This document shows, piece after piece, positions 33,615 through 42,451 of a stretch of 64,000 nucleotides of DNA. The translations under genes were made by a program, and so were the position numbers. The notes under the pieces are model-generated. The model worked only from the letters and a program-made list of their open reading frames with translations. It searched no databases and was not told where the DNA came from. Origin of the DNA: Rubrivirga sp046845755 (GTDB lineage Bacteria > Bacteroidota > Rhodothermia > Rhodothermales > Rubricoccaceae); assembly GCF_046845755.1 (NCBI RefSeq), contig NZ_CP177357.1, forward strand, positions 1,550,001 through 1,614,000. Direction: 5' to 3'. Each line of letters opens with the position of its first letter. Positions within the stretch are counted from its first letter, which is position 1.

Positions 33615-34934
33615 ATGACGTCCCAACGCGGCGACAAAAAGGCCATCTGGGCCTGGTCGCTCTACGACTTCGCCAACTCGTCGTTCACCACGCTCGTGGT
33701 GACGTTCATCTACGGGACGTACTTCACCGGCTACATGGTGCTCTCGCCCGACGCGGCCGGGGTCGCCGTGCCGGACGGCGAGCTGGGCACGGTGCTGTGG
33801 TCGCGGGCCGTCACCATCACGGCGATTCTGGTGGCCCTCCTCTCCCCTGTCCTGGGCGCGTTCGCGGACCGCGGCGGCGCGCGGAAGTCGTTCCTGCTGG
33901 CGATGACGGTGATCTGCGTCGTCGGCACGGTCGGGCTGTACGCCGCCGAGCCAGGGCAGGTGATGCAGGCGCTGTTCTGGTTCGTCGCGGCGAACGTGGC
34001 CTTCGAGACGGCCCAGGTGTTCTACAACGCGTACCTCCCCGACATCGCCCGGCCCGACCAGATCGGCCGCGTCTCCGGCTACGGCTGGGCGCTCGGCTAC
34101 GTCGGCGGGCTGCTGTGCCTGGGCATCGCGCTCGTCGTGTTCGTCAACCCGGAGGTCGCCCCGTTCGGGCTCGACAAAGCGTTGGGCGAGCACGTCCGCG
34201 CCACCAATCTGCTGGTCGCCGGCTGGTTCGCGGTGTTCTCGATCCCCACCTTCCTGGTCCTGCGCGAGGTCCAGGTCGAGAGCCGCCCGCCGCTCGGGAC
34301 GCTCGTCAAGGAGAGCTTCGGGGAGTTGGCGGAGACCGCTCGCGAGCTGCGCCGCTACCGCCAGATCGTGCGCCTGCTCGTCGCCCGCATTTTTTACAAC
34401 GACGGGCTGGTGACGCTGATCGCCTTCGGCGGGATCTACGCGCAGGGCACGCTCGGCTTCGAGATCGGCGAGGTCCTCCTGTTCGGCATCGTGCTCAACG
34501 TCGCCGCGATGATCGGCGCGCTCGGGTTCGGGTTCCTCGACGACCGGATCGGCGGGCGGCCCGTGCTGTTCATGTCGCTGGCGCTCCTGATCGTGGCCGC
34601 CATGCTGGCGGTGTCGACCGAGAGCCGGACCGTCTTCTGGGTGTCGGGCGTGCTGGTGGGCCTGGCGATCGGGCCGAACCAGTCCGCCAGCCGGTCGCTG
34701 CTGGGCCGGTTCGTGCCCGACGACAAGGAGACCGAGTTCTACGGCTTCTTCGCCTTCTCGGGCAAGGCGACCGCCTTTATCGGCCCGTTCCTGCTCGGCG
34801 TGCTCACGCAGGCCTTCGGCTCGCAGCGCATCGGCATCTCGGTCGTCCTGGTCCTGTTCGTGATCGGCGCCGCGCTGCTGACGCGCGTCGACGAGGCCGA
34901 GGGCATCGCGCTGTCCGGCCGCCCCTCTACCTAG
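33615..34934 (+). CDS. MFS transporter, UMF1 (Atg22-like) family
   Basis: A 439-residue, 12-helix major facilitator. The N-terminal WAWSLYDFANSSFTTLVVTF is the UMF1 signature shared with the vacuolar effluxer Atg22. Also visible are ALLSPVLGAFADRGGARKSF (the helix 2-3 loop motif) and a central cytoplasmic loop around 190-225. The family probably exports amino acids or other metabolites; the substrate is unknown. ATG at 33615 is preferred over one 24 bp upstream because the family begins here. It is followed after 5 bp by the Nif3-like gene. Confidence 0.92.
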   Translation: MTSQRGDKKAIWAWSLYDFANSSFTTLVVTFIYGTYFTGYMVLSPDAAGVAVPDGELGTVLWSRAVTITAILVALLSPVLGAFADRGGARKSFLLAMTVICVVGTVGLYAAEPGQVMQALFWFVAANVAFETAQVFYNAYLPDIARPDQIGRVSGYGWALGYVGGLLCLGIALVVFVNPEVAPFGLDKALGEHVRATNLLVAGWFAVFSIPTFLVLREVQVESRPPLGTLVKESFGELAETARELRRYRQIVRLLVARIFYNDGLVTLIAFGGIYAQGTLGFEIGEVLLFGIVLNVAAMIGALGFGFLDDRIGGRPVLFMSLALLIVAAMLAVSTESRTVFWVSGVLVGLAIGPNQSASRSLLGRFVPDDKETEFYGFFAFSGKATAFIGPFLLGVLTQAFGSQRIGISVVLVLFVIGAALLTRVDEAEGIALSGRPST

Positions 34935-34939
34935 CCGAC

Positions 34940-36067
34940 ATGACGGTTTCTGACGTTCTCGCCGTTCTCGACGCCTGGGCCCCTCAAGGCCAGAAGGCCG
35001 ACTTCGACCGCGTCGGCCTGCAGGTCGGCGACCCCGTTGCGGAAGTCGACCGCGTACTCGTCGCGCTCGACCTCACACCAGCCGTCGTGGACGAGGCGGC
35101 GGCGACGGGCGCCGGGCTGATCGTGACCCACCACCCCCTCATCTTCAAGCCGGTCGCGCGAGCGACGGCGACGGACCCCGTCGGGTCGCTCGTGTGGCGG
35201 CTGGCGAGGGCGGGCGTGAGCTACGCGGCGATCCACACCAACCTCGACGCGGCGCACGGCGGCGTGTCGTTCGCGCTTGCGAAACAGCTCGGGGTTCAGG
35301 ACCCGGAAATCCTGGCGCCGCTCGACGGCGTGATGCGCAAGCTGGTCGTGTTCGCGCCGCGCGCCGCGAGCGACGCCATCCGGGCCGCACTCGCGCAAGC
35401 GGGGGCCGGCGAGATCGGCGACTACTCCGGCTGCTCGTTCTCGGCCGAGGGGACGGGGCGGTTTCTGCCCGAGCCGGGGGCGTCGCCATCCGTCGGCACG
35501 GTCGGCGCGGCGGAAGCCGTCGAAGAAGTGCGGATCGAGGCGGTGGTCCCGGAATGGGCCGTGCGGGACGCGGTGCGGGCCGTGGCAACGGCGCATCCCT
35601 ATGACGAGCCGGCCATCGACGTGTACGCGGTCGAGAACCGGACGACGCGGCAGGGCTACGGGGCGGTCGGGACGCTGGCGGCGCCGGAATCGCTGGCGGC
35701 GTTTTTGGCTCGCGTCCGCGATGCGCTCGGGGCGGGCGCGCTGCGCTACGTCGGCGACGACGGGCAGACCGTCGAGCGCGTCGCCGTCTGCGGTGGGTCC
35801 GGGCTGTCGTTCCTGCCCGCCGCGCTCGCGGCCGGCGCGGACGCGTACGTGACGGCCGACGTGACGTACCACCGCTTTTTCGAGGCGCTCGACCCCGAGG
35901 GCGCGCCCCGGCTGGCGCTCGTCGACGCCGGGCACTACGAGACCGAGGCCGTCACGGAGCGCCTGATCGCGGACCACCTCCGGGCCGCCCTGCCCGGCCT
36001 CGCGGTCGACGTGACGCGGCACCGGACCTCGCCGATGCGGACGTTCGTCGGTAGGACTGGGGGCTGA
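34940..36067 (+). CDS. Nif3-like dinuclear metal centre protein (DUF34/NIF3)
   Basis: A 375-residue hexamer-forming DUF34 protein with the longer bacterial YqfO-type layout, in which a PII-like insert (about 125-240) splits the metal-binding domain. Metal ligands are visible in IVTHHPLIFKP, IHTNLDAAHGG and LVDAGHYETEA. Implicated in metal or cofactor handling (GTP cyclohydrolase I type 2 annotations are unproven). In Bacteroidota it often precedes a DUF164 coiled-coil protein, as here. Confidence 0.93.
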   Translation: MTVSDVLAVLDAWAPQGQKADFDRVGLQVGDPVAEVDRVLVALDLTPAVVDEAAATGAGLIVTHHPLIFKPVARATATDPVGSLVWRLARAGVSYAAIHTNLDAAHGGVSFALAKQLGVQDPEILAPLDGVMRKLVVFAPRAASDAIRAALAQAGAGEIGDYSGCSFSAEGTGRFLPEPGASPSVGTVGAAEAVEEVRIEAVVPEWAVRDAVRAVATAHPYDEPAIDVYAVENRTTRQGYGAVGTLAAPESLAAFLARVRDALGAGALRYVGDDGQTVERVAVCGGSGLSFLPAALAAGADAYVTADVTYHRFFEALDPEGAPRLALVDAGHYETEAVTERLIADHLRAALPGLAVDVTRHRTSPMRTFVGRTGG

Positions 36068-36205
36068 GCGGACGCTGAGTCCCAGGGCGGCATACCGGCA
36101 ACCGATGACCGAAAATCGAGGACTGGGCCGACAATTCGCTCCGGTCTCAAAACTGCGAGGCTCCGGGGGCGGTACCCTGCCCGACTCCCCACGCGCACAT
36201 CTCCA

Positions 36206-36952
36206 ATGGCGACGACCGACACGACCACGATCGAGGACCAGCTCCGCGCCCTCGTTCGCCTCCAGATCATCGACACCAAGATCGATCAGCTGACCAAGCT
36301 CCGCGGCGACCTCCCGGACGAGATCCGGGACCTCGAGGACGAGCGGGCCGGCCTCCAGACGCGGCTCGGCAAGATCGACCAGGACAAGAAGGAGGCCGAG
36401 GTCCAGAAGAAGAAGCTCAAGCTGGACATCGCCGAGTCCGAGGGGCTCATTCGCAAGTACGAGGAGCAGCAGCTCCAGGTCCGCAACAACCGCGAGTACG
36501 ATGCGCTGACGAAGGAGATAGAGGCCCACCGCCAGCGCATCGGCGCGGCGTACGAGGAGATCGAGCGGTACGACAACCTCGACACCGACTCGGCCGAGAC
36601 GGTCGACGGCGCCGACGACACGCTCAAGGAGCTCGAGGCCCGGATCGCCGACAAGCGCGTCGAGCTCGACCGCGTCGTCGAGGAGACGAAGGCCGAGCAG
36701 GAGACGTACGAGAAGCAGCGCGAGAAGGCCGCCAAGCAGATCGACGAGCGGTACCGCCGCGCGTACGAGCGTCTGCGGACGCGCGTCCGCGACGGCCGGG
36801 CCGTGGTTCCGATCGAGCGCGGCGCCGCCGCCGGCTTCATCGTGCCGCCGCAGCGCCAGGTCGAGGTCCGCCAGCGCGACCGGATCATCGTCTCGGAGCA
36901 CGACGGCCGCATCATCGTGGACGACGCGCTGTTCTCCGAGGAGGCGGCGTAG
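36206..36952 (+). CDS. DUF164 (C4-type zinc-ribbon) coiled-coil protein lacking its cysteines
   Basis: A 248-residue coiled-coil protein of the DUF164/CdsZ group. A long charged coiled coil covers about 5-190 (LTKLRGDLPDEIRDLEDERA, KKAEVQKKKLKLDIAESEGL-type heptads). The C-terminal ribbon region is recognisable as GAAAGFIVPPQRQVEVRQRD, then RIIVSEHDGRIIVDD. In typical members this region holds four zinc-binding Cys (CxGC ... CxxCGRIL). All are replaced here, so it cannot bind zinc that way. It lies between the Nif3-like gene and rnpB on the same strand. Confidence 0.85.
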   Translation: MATTDTTTIEDQLRALVRLQIIDTKIDQLTKLRGDLPDEIRDLEDERAGLQTRLGKIDQDKKEAEVQKKKLKLDIAESEGLIRKYEEQQLQVRNNREYDALTKEIEAHRQRIGAAYEEIERYDNLDTDSAETVDGADDTLKELEARIADKRVELDRVVEETKAEQETYEKQREKAAKQIDERYRRAYERLRTRVRDGRAVVPIERGAAAGFIVPPQRQVEVRQRDRIIVSEHDGRIIVDDALFSEEAA

Positions 36953-37014
36953 TCCGAATCCACGCGACCTTGAGCGGGCGCTGGCCCCACGGTCGGCGCC
37001 CGTTCGTTGTTTAC

Positions 37015-37437
<423 letters not shown>

Positions 37438-37439
37438 GC

Positions 37440-37473
37440 GGGGCCCGCTCTTCGGGGCGGGCCCCGTTTTTTT
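37440..37473 (+). terminator. Rho-independent terminator of rnpB
   Basis: GGGGCCCGC (37440-37448) pairs with GCGGGCCCC (37457-37465) across a UCUUCGGG-type loop, followed by G and seven T. It is the clearest intrinsic terminator in the window. Confidence 0.95.
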
Positions 37474-37631
37474 GTTGGGGAGTGGGGTCGCCTCTTTCTT
37501 GCCCCATTTAGGCCTTTGTCGATCGCGGCGCTCGTCACTCTGAGTACCCGCGTGTGCGGGGAGGACGGCTGGGGAGAGGACGCCTGGCTCGTGCTGCCCT
37601 CCCCATCTGCTCTCGGTGAGACGGCGGCCAC

Positions 37632-37668
37632 AAAATACGAGGGCGCCCCGAGTGATCGGAGCGCCCTC
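37632..37668 (-). terminator. Terminator downstream of secG
   Basis: GAGGGCGC (37639-37646) pairs with GCGCCCTC (37661-37668). On the minus strand the hairpin is followed by GTATTTTG. It ends transcription arriving from secG and, with the rnpB terminator, insulates the two. The rest of the 37474-37741 gap shows nothing recognisable. Confidence 0.7.
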
Positions 37669-37741
37669 ACGAGGTGTTGAGCTGGGGCCGGACGGAGCGC
37701 ACCGCCGTCTGCGGTCCGTCGTCCGTCGTCCGTCGTCCTGA

Positions 37742-38131
37742 TTACTCCTGGGTCGGGGGGACGTCGGGGGCAGTCGGCGTGGCGGGGTTGGCGGTCGAGG
37801 GGGCCGGGGCGGCGTCGCCCTCGATGGGCGCCTCGATGGCCGACGGGGCCGCGGCGGGCAGCTCACCGGCGCGCTCCTGCAGGATGGAGCCGTCGCGGCC
37901 GGCGCGCGGGATGAAGAACGTCGTGACGAGGCACAACCCGAGGAAGAGCCAGCCGAGGGACCACGTGGCCTTCTCGAGGAAGTCGGGGGCCTGGCGGGCC
38001 CCCAGGATCTGGGTCGTCTGGCCGCCGGCGGCGATGCCGGCGAGGCCGCCGCCCTTGCCGCTCTGGAGCAGGACCGCAATGCCCATCAGCAGGGCGACGA
38101 TCAGGATGACGACGATGAGGAGGTAGAACAC
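37742..38131 (-). CDS. secG: Preprotein translocase subunit SecG
   Basis: Small membrane subunit of SecYEG, 129 residues. It starts at GTG 38131 with two helices (LLIVVILIVALLMGIAVLLQ and LGWLFLGLCLVTTFFI) around the conserved QSGKGGGLAGIAAGGQTTQI. The C-terminal 45 residues are an Ala/Pro-rich acidic tail, common in this lineage. A promoter box lies 26 bp upstream and a terminator after it, so it is probably monocistronic. Confidence 0.95.
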   Translation of the reverse strand: MFYLLIVVILIVALLMGIAVLLQSGKGGGLAGIAAGGQTTQILGARQAPDFLEKATWSLGWLFLGLCLVTTFFIPRAGRDGSILQERAGELPAAAPSAIEAPIEGDAAPAPSTANPATPTAPDVPPTQE

Positions 38132-38156
38132 GGGTCGGTCGGGGGGGAGTCGGTGC

Positions 38157-38164
38157 GCAAGCTA
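38157..38164 (-). promoter_or_regulatory. Promoter box TAGCTTGC upstream of secG
   Basis: The minus strand reads TAGCTTGC 26 bp before the GTG start. It is identical to the box before the STAS gene. Confidence 0.5.
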
Positions 38165-38381
38165 GCGCCCGGGCGACCGGACACGCGCGCCGAACCTCGG
38201 TGAAGACGGGGGCTGACGGGGCGACGGTGAGCCGGCGCCCCGGGCGGTTTCTCCCGTCATGTCCGAATCCTCCTCTGGTTCCCTCGGGGCACGTGCCAGA
38301 CGCGCCGCTTGCACGTCCGTATTCTCAGGTCGTGCCCCACACGGGCCGTGTAAACCGGCACGCCCACCGAGCGCCCCTTCG

Positions 38382-39332
38382 ATGCCCCCTCCCCTGCGTC
38401 ACGACGTCGTCTTCGAATCGCACGGGACCCGGTGCGCCGGCTGGTTCTACGTGCCCGACGGCGAGGGGCCGTTTCCCACCGTCGTCATGGCCCACGGCCT
38501 TGGCTGCGTCAAAGAGATGCGCCTGGACGCGTTCGCCGAGCGGTTCCGCGCGGCGGGTTACGCCTGCCTCGTCTTCGACTACCGCCACTTCGGGGCCAGC
38601 GACGGGGAGCCCCGCCAGCTCCTAAGCATCTCGCGCCAGCTGGAGGACTGGGCCGCGGCCGTCGCCTTTGCGCGGAGCCAGCCCCAGGTGGACCCCGACC
38701 GCGTCGTGCTGTGGGGCTCGTCGCTGAGCGGCGGGCACGTGCTTGAGGTGGCCGCAGACGACCCGCGCGTGGCCGCCGTGATCTCCCAGGTCCCCCACGT
38801 GAGCGGGTACGCGTCGCTCCGGAGCGAGCGGCTGACGACCGTCGCCCGGCTTTCGATACACGGGTTGTACGACTCGGTCCGAGCCCTGCTTCGGCAGCCT
38901 CCGCACTACGTCCTGTCCAGCGCGAGCGAGGGCGAGACGGGCTTACTCAACGCGCCGGGCGAGTGCGAGGGGTACCTCGGCCTGGTACCCGACGGGCTGG
39001 CGTTCGACCGGCGCGTGGCCGCCCGGTTCGTGCTGGCCATCGGGCTGTACTCGCCCGGCCGTGCCCTCCCGAGGCTCCAGATGCCGACACTCGTCCAGGT
39101 GGCGCGGGGCGACCTGACAACGCCGGCCGGGCCGGCCATCGAGGCGTGCGAGCGGGCCCCGAACGCCACGCTGATCCAGTACGGCGGCGGCCACTTCGAT
39201 CCGTACACCGAGCCGCTGTTCGGGAAAGTCGTCGGCGACCAGCTCGACTTTCTCGCCCGACACGTCGAGCCCCTCGCGGGGCAGGCGGAGGGGTCCGCGC
39301 CGCGCGCCGCCGCTGGAGACGAGCACGCCTAA
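38382..39332 (+). CDS. Alpha/beta hydrolase (dienelactone-hydrolase/S9-like)
   Basis: A 316-residue serine hydrolase. Features are the oxyanion region VVMAHGLGCVKEMRLDAF, FDYRHFGASDGEPRQL, the nucleophile in LWGSSLSGGHVLEVA, a likely acid Asp in VARGDLTTPAGPA and His in YGGGHFDPYTEPLF. The pattern GLGxxKExRLxxxAExF is typical of uncharacterised bacterial members. I chose ATG at 38382; an in-frame ATG at 38259 would add 41 low-complexity residues. The 250-bp gap before it holds only the secG promoter. Confidence 0.85.
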   Translation: MPPPLRHDVVFESHGTRCAGWFYVPDGEGPFPTVVMAHGLGCVKEMRLDAFAERFRAAGYACLVFDYRHFGASDGEPRQLLSISRQLEDWAAAVAFARSQPQVDPDRVVLWGSSLSGGHVLEVAADDPRVAAVISQVPHVSGYASLRSERLTTVARLSIHGLYDSVRALLRQPPHYVLSSASEGETGLLNAPGECEGYLGLVPDGLAFDRRVAARFVLAIGLYSPGRALPRLQMPTLVQVARGDLTTPAGPAIEACERAPNATLIQYGGGHFDPYTEPLFGKVVGDQLDFLARHVEPLAGQAEGSAPRAAAGDEHA

Positions 39333-39386
39333 GGGCGGCCTCGGCTGGTCGCTGACGTCGCCGGAGACCGATTGGAGCCCGCTCCC

Positions 39387-39929
39387 CTACCCTCGCCGCT
39401 CGATCTCAGCGGCCGCCAGCAGGAGGGCGACGCAAGTTTTGGCGTCCTCGATCTGACCCGTCCGCGCCAACTCGACGGCCTCCGCCAGCGGCATCCGGAA
39501 GGGCTCCACGAACTCGTCGGCGTCGACGGCAGAGTCCGCGGGGGTGAGGTCTTCGGCGAGATACAGGTGGATGGCCTCGTCGGAATACCCGATTGCGGGG
39601 TAGGTGACGCCAAGGGGGGTCCACCGAGTGGCGGTGAGGCCGGCCTCTTCGACCAGCTCGCGCTGGGCGACCGCGAGCGGGGCCTCGTCGCCGTCGCGCT
39701 TGCCGGCGGGGACCTCCCAGAACTCGCGGCCCGGCGCGAAGCGGAACTGGCGGAGGAGCACGACGCGGCCCTGGGCGTCGACGGGGACGGCGGCGCCGGC
39801 GCCGGGGTGTTTGAGCCACTCGCGGCCCGACGTTTCGCCGTCGGGCAAGCGGACGGTGTCCTTCCTGACGTCGAGCAAGACGCCCCGGTAGATCTGCTCG
39901 GTCTCGATGGAGCGTTCAGTGAGGTCCAA
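39387..39929 (-). CDS. NUDIX hydrolase, ADP-ribose pyrophosphatase-like
   Basis: Cleaves nucleoside diphosphate linked compounds, most likely ADP-ribose. The Nudix box reads GKRDGDEAPLAVAQRELVEE AGL-type (positions about 95-117), with upstream VVLLRQFRFAPGREFWEVPA, characteristic of the NudF/ADPRase branch. The start is uncertain: TTG at 39929 gives 180 residues, the usual size, whereas ATG at 40019 would add an Arg/Pro-rich stretch that looks non-coding. Confidence 0.87.
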   Translation of the reverse strand: MDLTERSIETEQIYRGVLLDVRKDTVRLPDGETSGREWLKHPGAGAAVPVDAQGRVVLLRQFRFAPGREFWEVPAGKRDGDEAPLAVAQRELVEEAGLTATRWTPLGVTYPAIGYSDEAIHLYLAEDLTPADSAVDADEFVEPFRMPLAEAVELARTGQIEDAKTCVALLLAAAEIERRG

Positions 39930-40030
39930 GGGCGGTCGTGGGATGAATGGGCGTGTAGGACACAGAGGGAGCAAGGGGCGGCGGCGACGGGACGCACAGC
40001 CGTGTGCCGTCCGCCTCATCCCCCATCCGT

Positions 40031-41374
40031 CTAGATCAGATCCATCGCGCGGCTGGCGGCGATCTTGAGGGGGTCGACGGCGGGCGCGAGCGGGGGGTTG
40101 TAGATCAGGTCGAGGTCCTCGGCGAGCTGGCGGGCCGTGCCGCCGGACTGGACAAGAGGGACGAGCACATTCGCGCGGAGCGCGGCGCCCTCGGCGCCGA
40201 CAAGCTGGCCGCCCAAGATGCGGCCGGTCCGGCGCTCGACGACGAGCCGCACGTCGATCGGCGACGACCCGGGGAAGACGCGCGTGCGCGACCAGTGGCG
40301 GATGTCGGCGGCGACGGCGTCGAGGCCGGCCTCGGTCGCTTGCGCGAGCGACAGGCCGACGGACCCGGCTTCGATGCCGAAGGCGCGGACGGCGACCGCA
40401 CCCGCGATCGGCCGGAACGTGTCGGACCCGGGCCGAACGGCGTTCCGGGCGGCGACGCGGGCCGTGCGGCGGGCGGTCGTCGCCAGCGGCCACAGGACGC
40501 GCGTGCCGTCGGGGGCGCGGGGGACCTCGACGACGTCGCCGCACGCATAGATCGTCCGTGCGGAGGTCCGCATCTGGTCGTCGACGGCGATGCCGCCCAT
40601 GGCTCCCAGCTTGACCCCGGCGGCCTCAGCCAGCTCGGTCCGGGGCTCGACGCCGATGCTGACGACCACCATCTGGCACCCGACGAGCTCGCCGCGGTCG
40701 GTGCGGACGGCCCGGACGCGGCCGGCGTCGTCCGCCAGCAGGTCCGTCGCGCGCTCGGGGCGGACGGCGACGCCCGCCGCGAGGACGGCCGCTTTCATCA
40801 GGTCGCTGGCCTCGCAGGCGACCGTCGCGTTCAGGACGCGGCCCGAGGGGTCGAGGATGGACGCGCGGATCCCCCGTTCGCGCATGGCCTCGGCCATCTC
40901 GAGCCCGATGTAGCCCCCGCCGACGACCACGACGTGGCGCACGGGCTCGGTCGCCAGCCAGCGCTCGATGTGCTCGGTGTCGACCAAGTCGCGGACGGTG
41001 AAGACGCCGGCGGGCATCGGGCCGGGCAGGGTGCGGGCGCGAGCGCCCGTCGCCAGGATCGCGCGGTCGAAGCGGACCTCGCGCGTGCTCCCGAACTCGA
41101 GCGCCTCGACGGTGAGCGAGCCCTTGGGGTCGAGCGCGGTCACGCGGTGGCGGTCGTGGACGGTGATGCCCTTTTTGGCCGCCAGCGTCTCGGGCGTGAA
41201 CACCTGGAGGTCGTCGTCGACCACGCCGCCGATGCGGTAAGGCATCTCGCACGTGCCGACGGAGACGTGGGGCCCCTCCTCGAACAGGAGGATCTGGGCG
41301 TCGGGGGCGCGGCGTCGGGCCTCGGCGGCGGCGGCGGGCCCGGCGGCCAGCCCGCCGATGACGGCGATGGTCAT
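40031..41374 (-). CDS. NAD(P)-dependent flavoprotein, CoA-disulfide reductase-like
   Basis: A 447-residue pyridine-nucleotide disulfide oxidoreductase of the CoADR/NADH oxidase/persulfide reductase group. It has FAD-binding IAVIGGLAAGPAAAAEARRR, redox Cys in HVSVGTCEMPYRIGG (family SFxNCGLPY) and NAD-binding VVVVGGGYIGLEMAEAM. YACGDVVEVP and a C-terminal dimerisation domain complete it. The single active-site Cys is retained although its context differs. No rhodanese domain is attached. It starts at ATG 41374. Confidence 0.9.
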   Translation of the reverse strand: MTIAVIGGLAAGPAAAAEARRRAPDAQILLFEEGPHVSVGTCEMPYRIGGVVDDDLQVFTPETLAAKKGITVHDRHRVTALDPKGSLTVEALEFGSTREVRFDRAILATGARARTLPGPMPAGVFTVRDLVDTEHIERWLATEPVRHVVVVGGGYIGLEMAEAMRERGIRASILDPSGRVLNATVACEASDLMKAAVLAAGVAVRPERATDLLADDAGRVRAVRTDRGELVGCQMVVVSIGVEPRTELAEAAGVKLGAMGGIAVDDQMRTSARTIYACGDVVEVPRAPDGTRVLWPLATTARRTARVAARNAVRPGSDTFRPIAGAVAVRAFGIEAGSVGLSLAQATEAGLDAVAADIRHWSRTRVFPGSSPIDVRLVVERRTGRILGGQLVGAEGAALRANVLVPLVQSGGTARQLAEDLDLIYNPPLAPAVDPLKIAASRAMDLI

Positions 41375-41396
41375 AAAGGGGGAGTGTGCGAGGGCC

Positions 41397-42398
41397 CTAA
41401 GATGCCGACGGTCGGCCTTGCTCGGCGGCGACCTCCGCCAGCGAGTCGGTCAGGGCGTCGTGGGGCGCCGCCGCGGGGTGGTCGTGCGAGCGCGGCTCGA
41501 GGTGGCTGGTCACGAGCACGCGGCTGTCGGGGAAGGCGGCCTGCTGGCGCGTCTCGACCTCCGTCGCCCGGTCGTGGGCGTCGACGAGCCGGAGGTCGTC
41601 GGGGAGCAGGAGGTGCTGCTCGATCCAGAGGTGGTCGTTGACGCGGCGGTGGCGGACGTGGTGCGAGCCGTCGATCAAGCCGTCGGCGCGAGCGGTATCG
41701 AGCACGGCCAGGATGGCCTCGGTGACGGCGGGGTCGGCCGTCTCCATCAACCCACCGTACGCCTCGCGCATCAGCGCCCCGCTCGTCCACAGGATGTTGA
41801 GGCCCATGACGATGGCGACGACGGGGTCGAGCCAGAGCCAGCCGGTGAGGTACACCAGCCCGACGCCGACGAGCACGCCGACGCTCGTCCACATGTCGGT
41901 CAGGACGTGGTGGCCATTTGCGACGAGCACGAGGGCGTTCGTGCGGCGCCCGACGCGGATCAGCCCCAGTCCGAGGACGAGGTTGATGAGCGCGAGCACC
42001 GCCGTGATGAGGAGGCCGAGGCCCAACTGTTGCAGCTGCGGCCCCTCGATGAGGTCGATGACGGCGGTCCACACGATGCCGATCGCCGCGAGCAGGATCA
42101 GCGCGCCCTCGGTGCCGGAGGAGAAGTACGCGATCTTGCCGTGCCCGTACGGGTGCGAGGGGTCGGGCGGCTGGGCGGCGTACCACAGGCTGAACCCGAC
42201 CATCGCCGTCGCCGCGAGGTGGACGACGGACTCGAGCGCGTCGGACAGGATCGCCGTCGAACCCGTCAACCGGTACGCCGCCAGCTTACCGACCAGCATC
42301 ACGATGGCGACGGCCAGGCTGGCGCCCATCGCGAGCCGCTGCTGGCGGGCCGCGTCGGGGCCGTGGGCGTCGCCCGGGGCGGAAAGGTGCAGCAGCAT
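41397..42398 (-). CDS. Cation diffusion facilitator (CDF) transporter
   Basis: Proton-coupled divalent metal exporter, 333 residues. Six transmembrane helices cover about 22-215 with the metal-site motifs SDALESVVHLAA (helix 2) and NGHHVLTDMWTSVGVLVGVG (helix 5), plus PYGHGKIAYFS between helices 2 and 3. A C-terminal cytoplasmic domain (HHVRHRRVNDHLWIEQHLLL) follows. ATG at 42398 (MLLHLSAPGDAHG) is the plausible start. It is divergent from the epimerase-hydrolase gene. Confidence 0.93.
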   Translation of the reverse strand: MLLHLSAPGDAHGPDAARQQRLAMGASLAVAIVMLVGKLAAYRLTGSTAILSDALESVVHLAATAMVGFSLWYAAQPPDPSHPYGHGKIAYFSSGTEGALILLAAIGIVWTAVIDLIEGPQLQQLGLGLLITAVLALINLVLGLGLIRVGRRTNALVLVANGHHVLTDMWTSVGVLVGVGLVYLTGWLWLDPVVAIVMGLNILWTSGALMREAYGGLMETADPAVTEAILAVLDTARADGLIDGSHHVRHRRVNDHLWIEQHLLLPDDLRLVDAHDRATEVETRQQAAFPDSRVLVTSHLEPRSHDHPAAAPHDALTDSLAEVAAEQGRPSAS

Positions 42399-42451
42399 GA
42401 CCGTGGGACAGAGCCCGACGGTGCGAGTTTCCGGGACCAGACCCCGCACCC

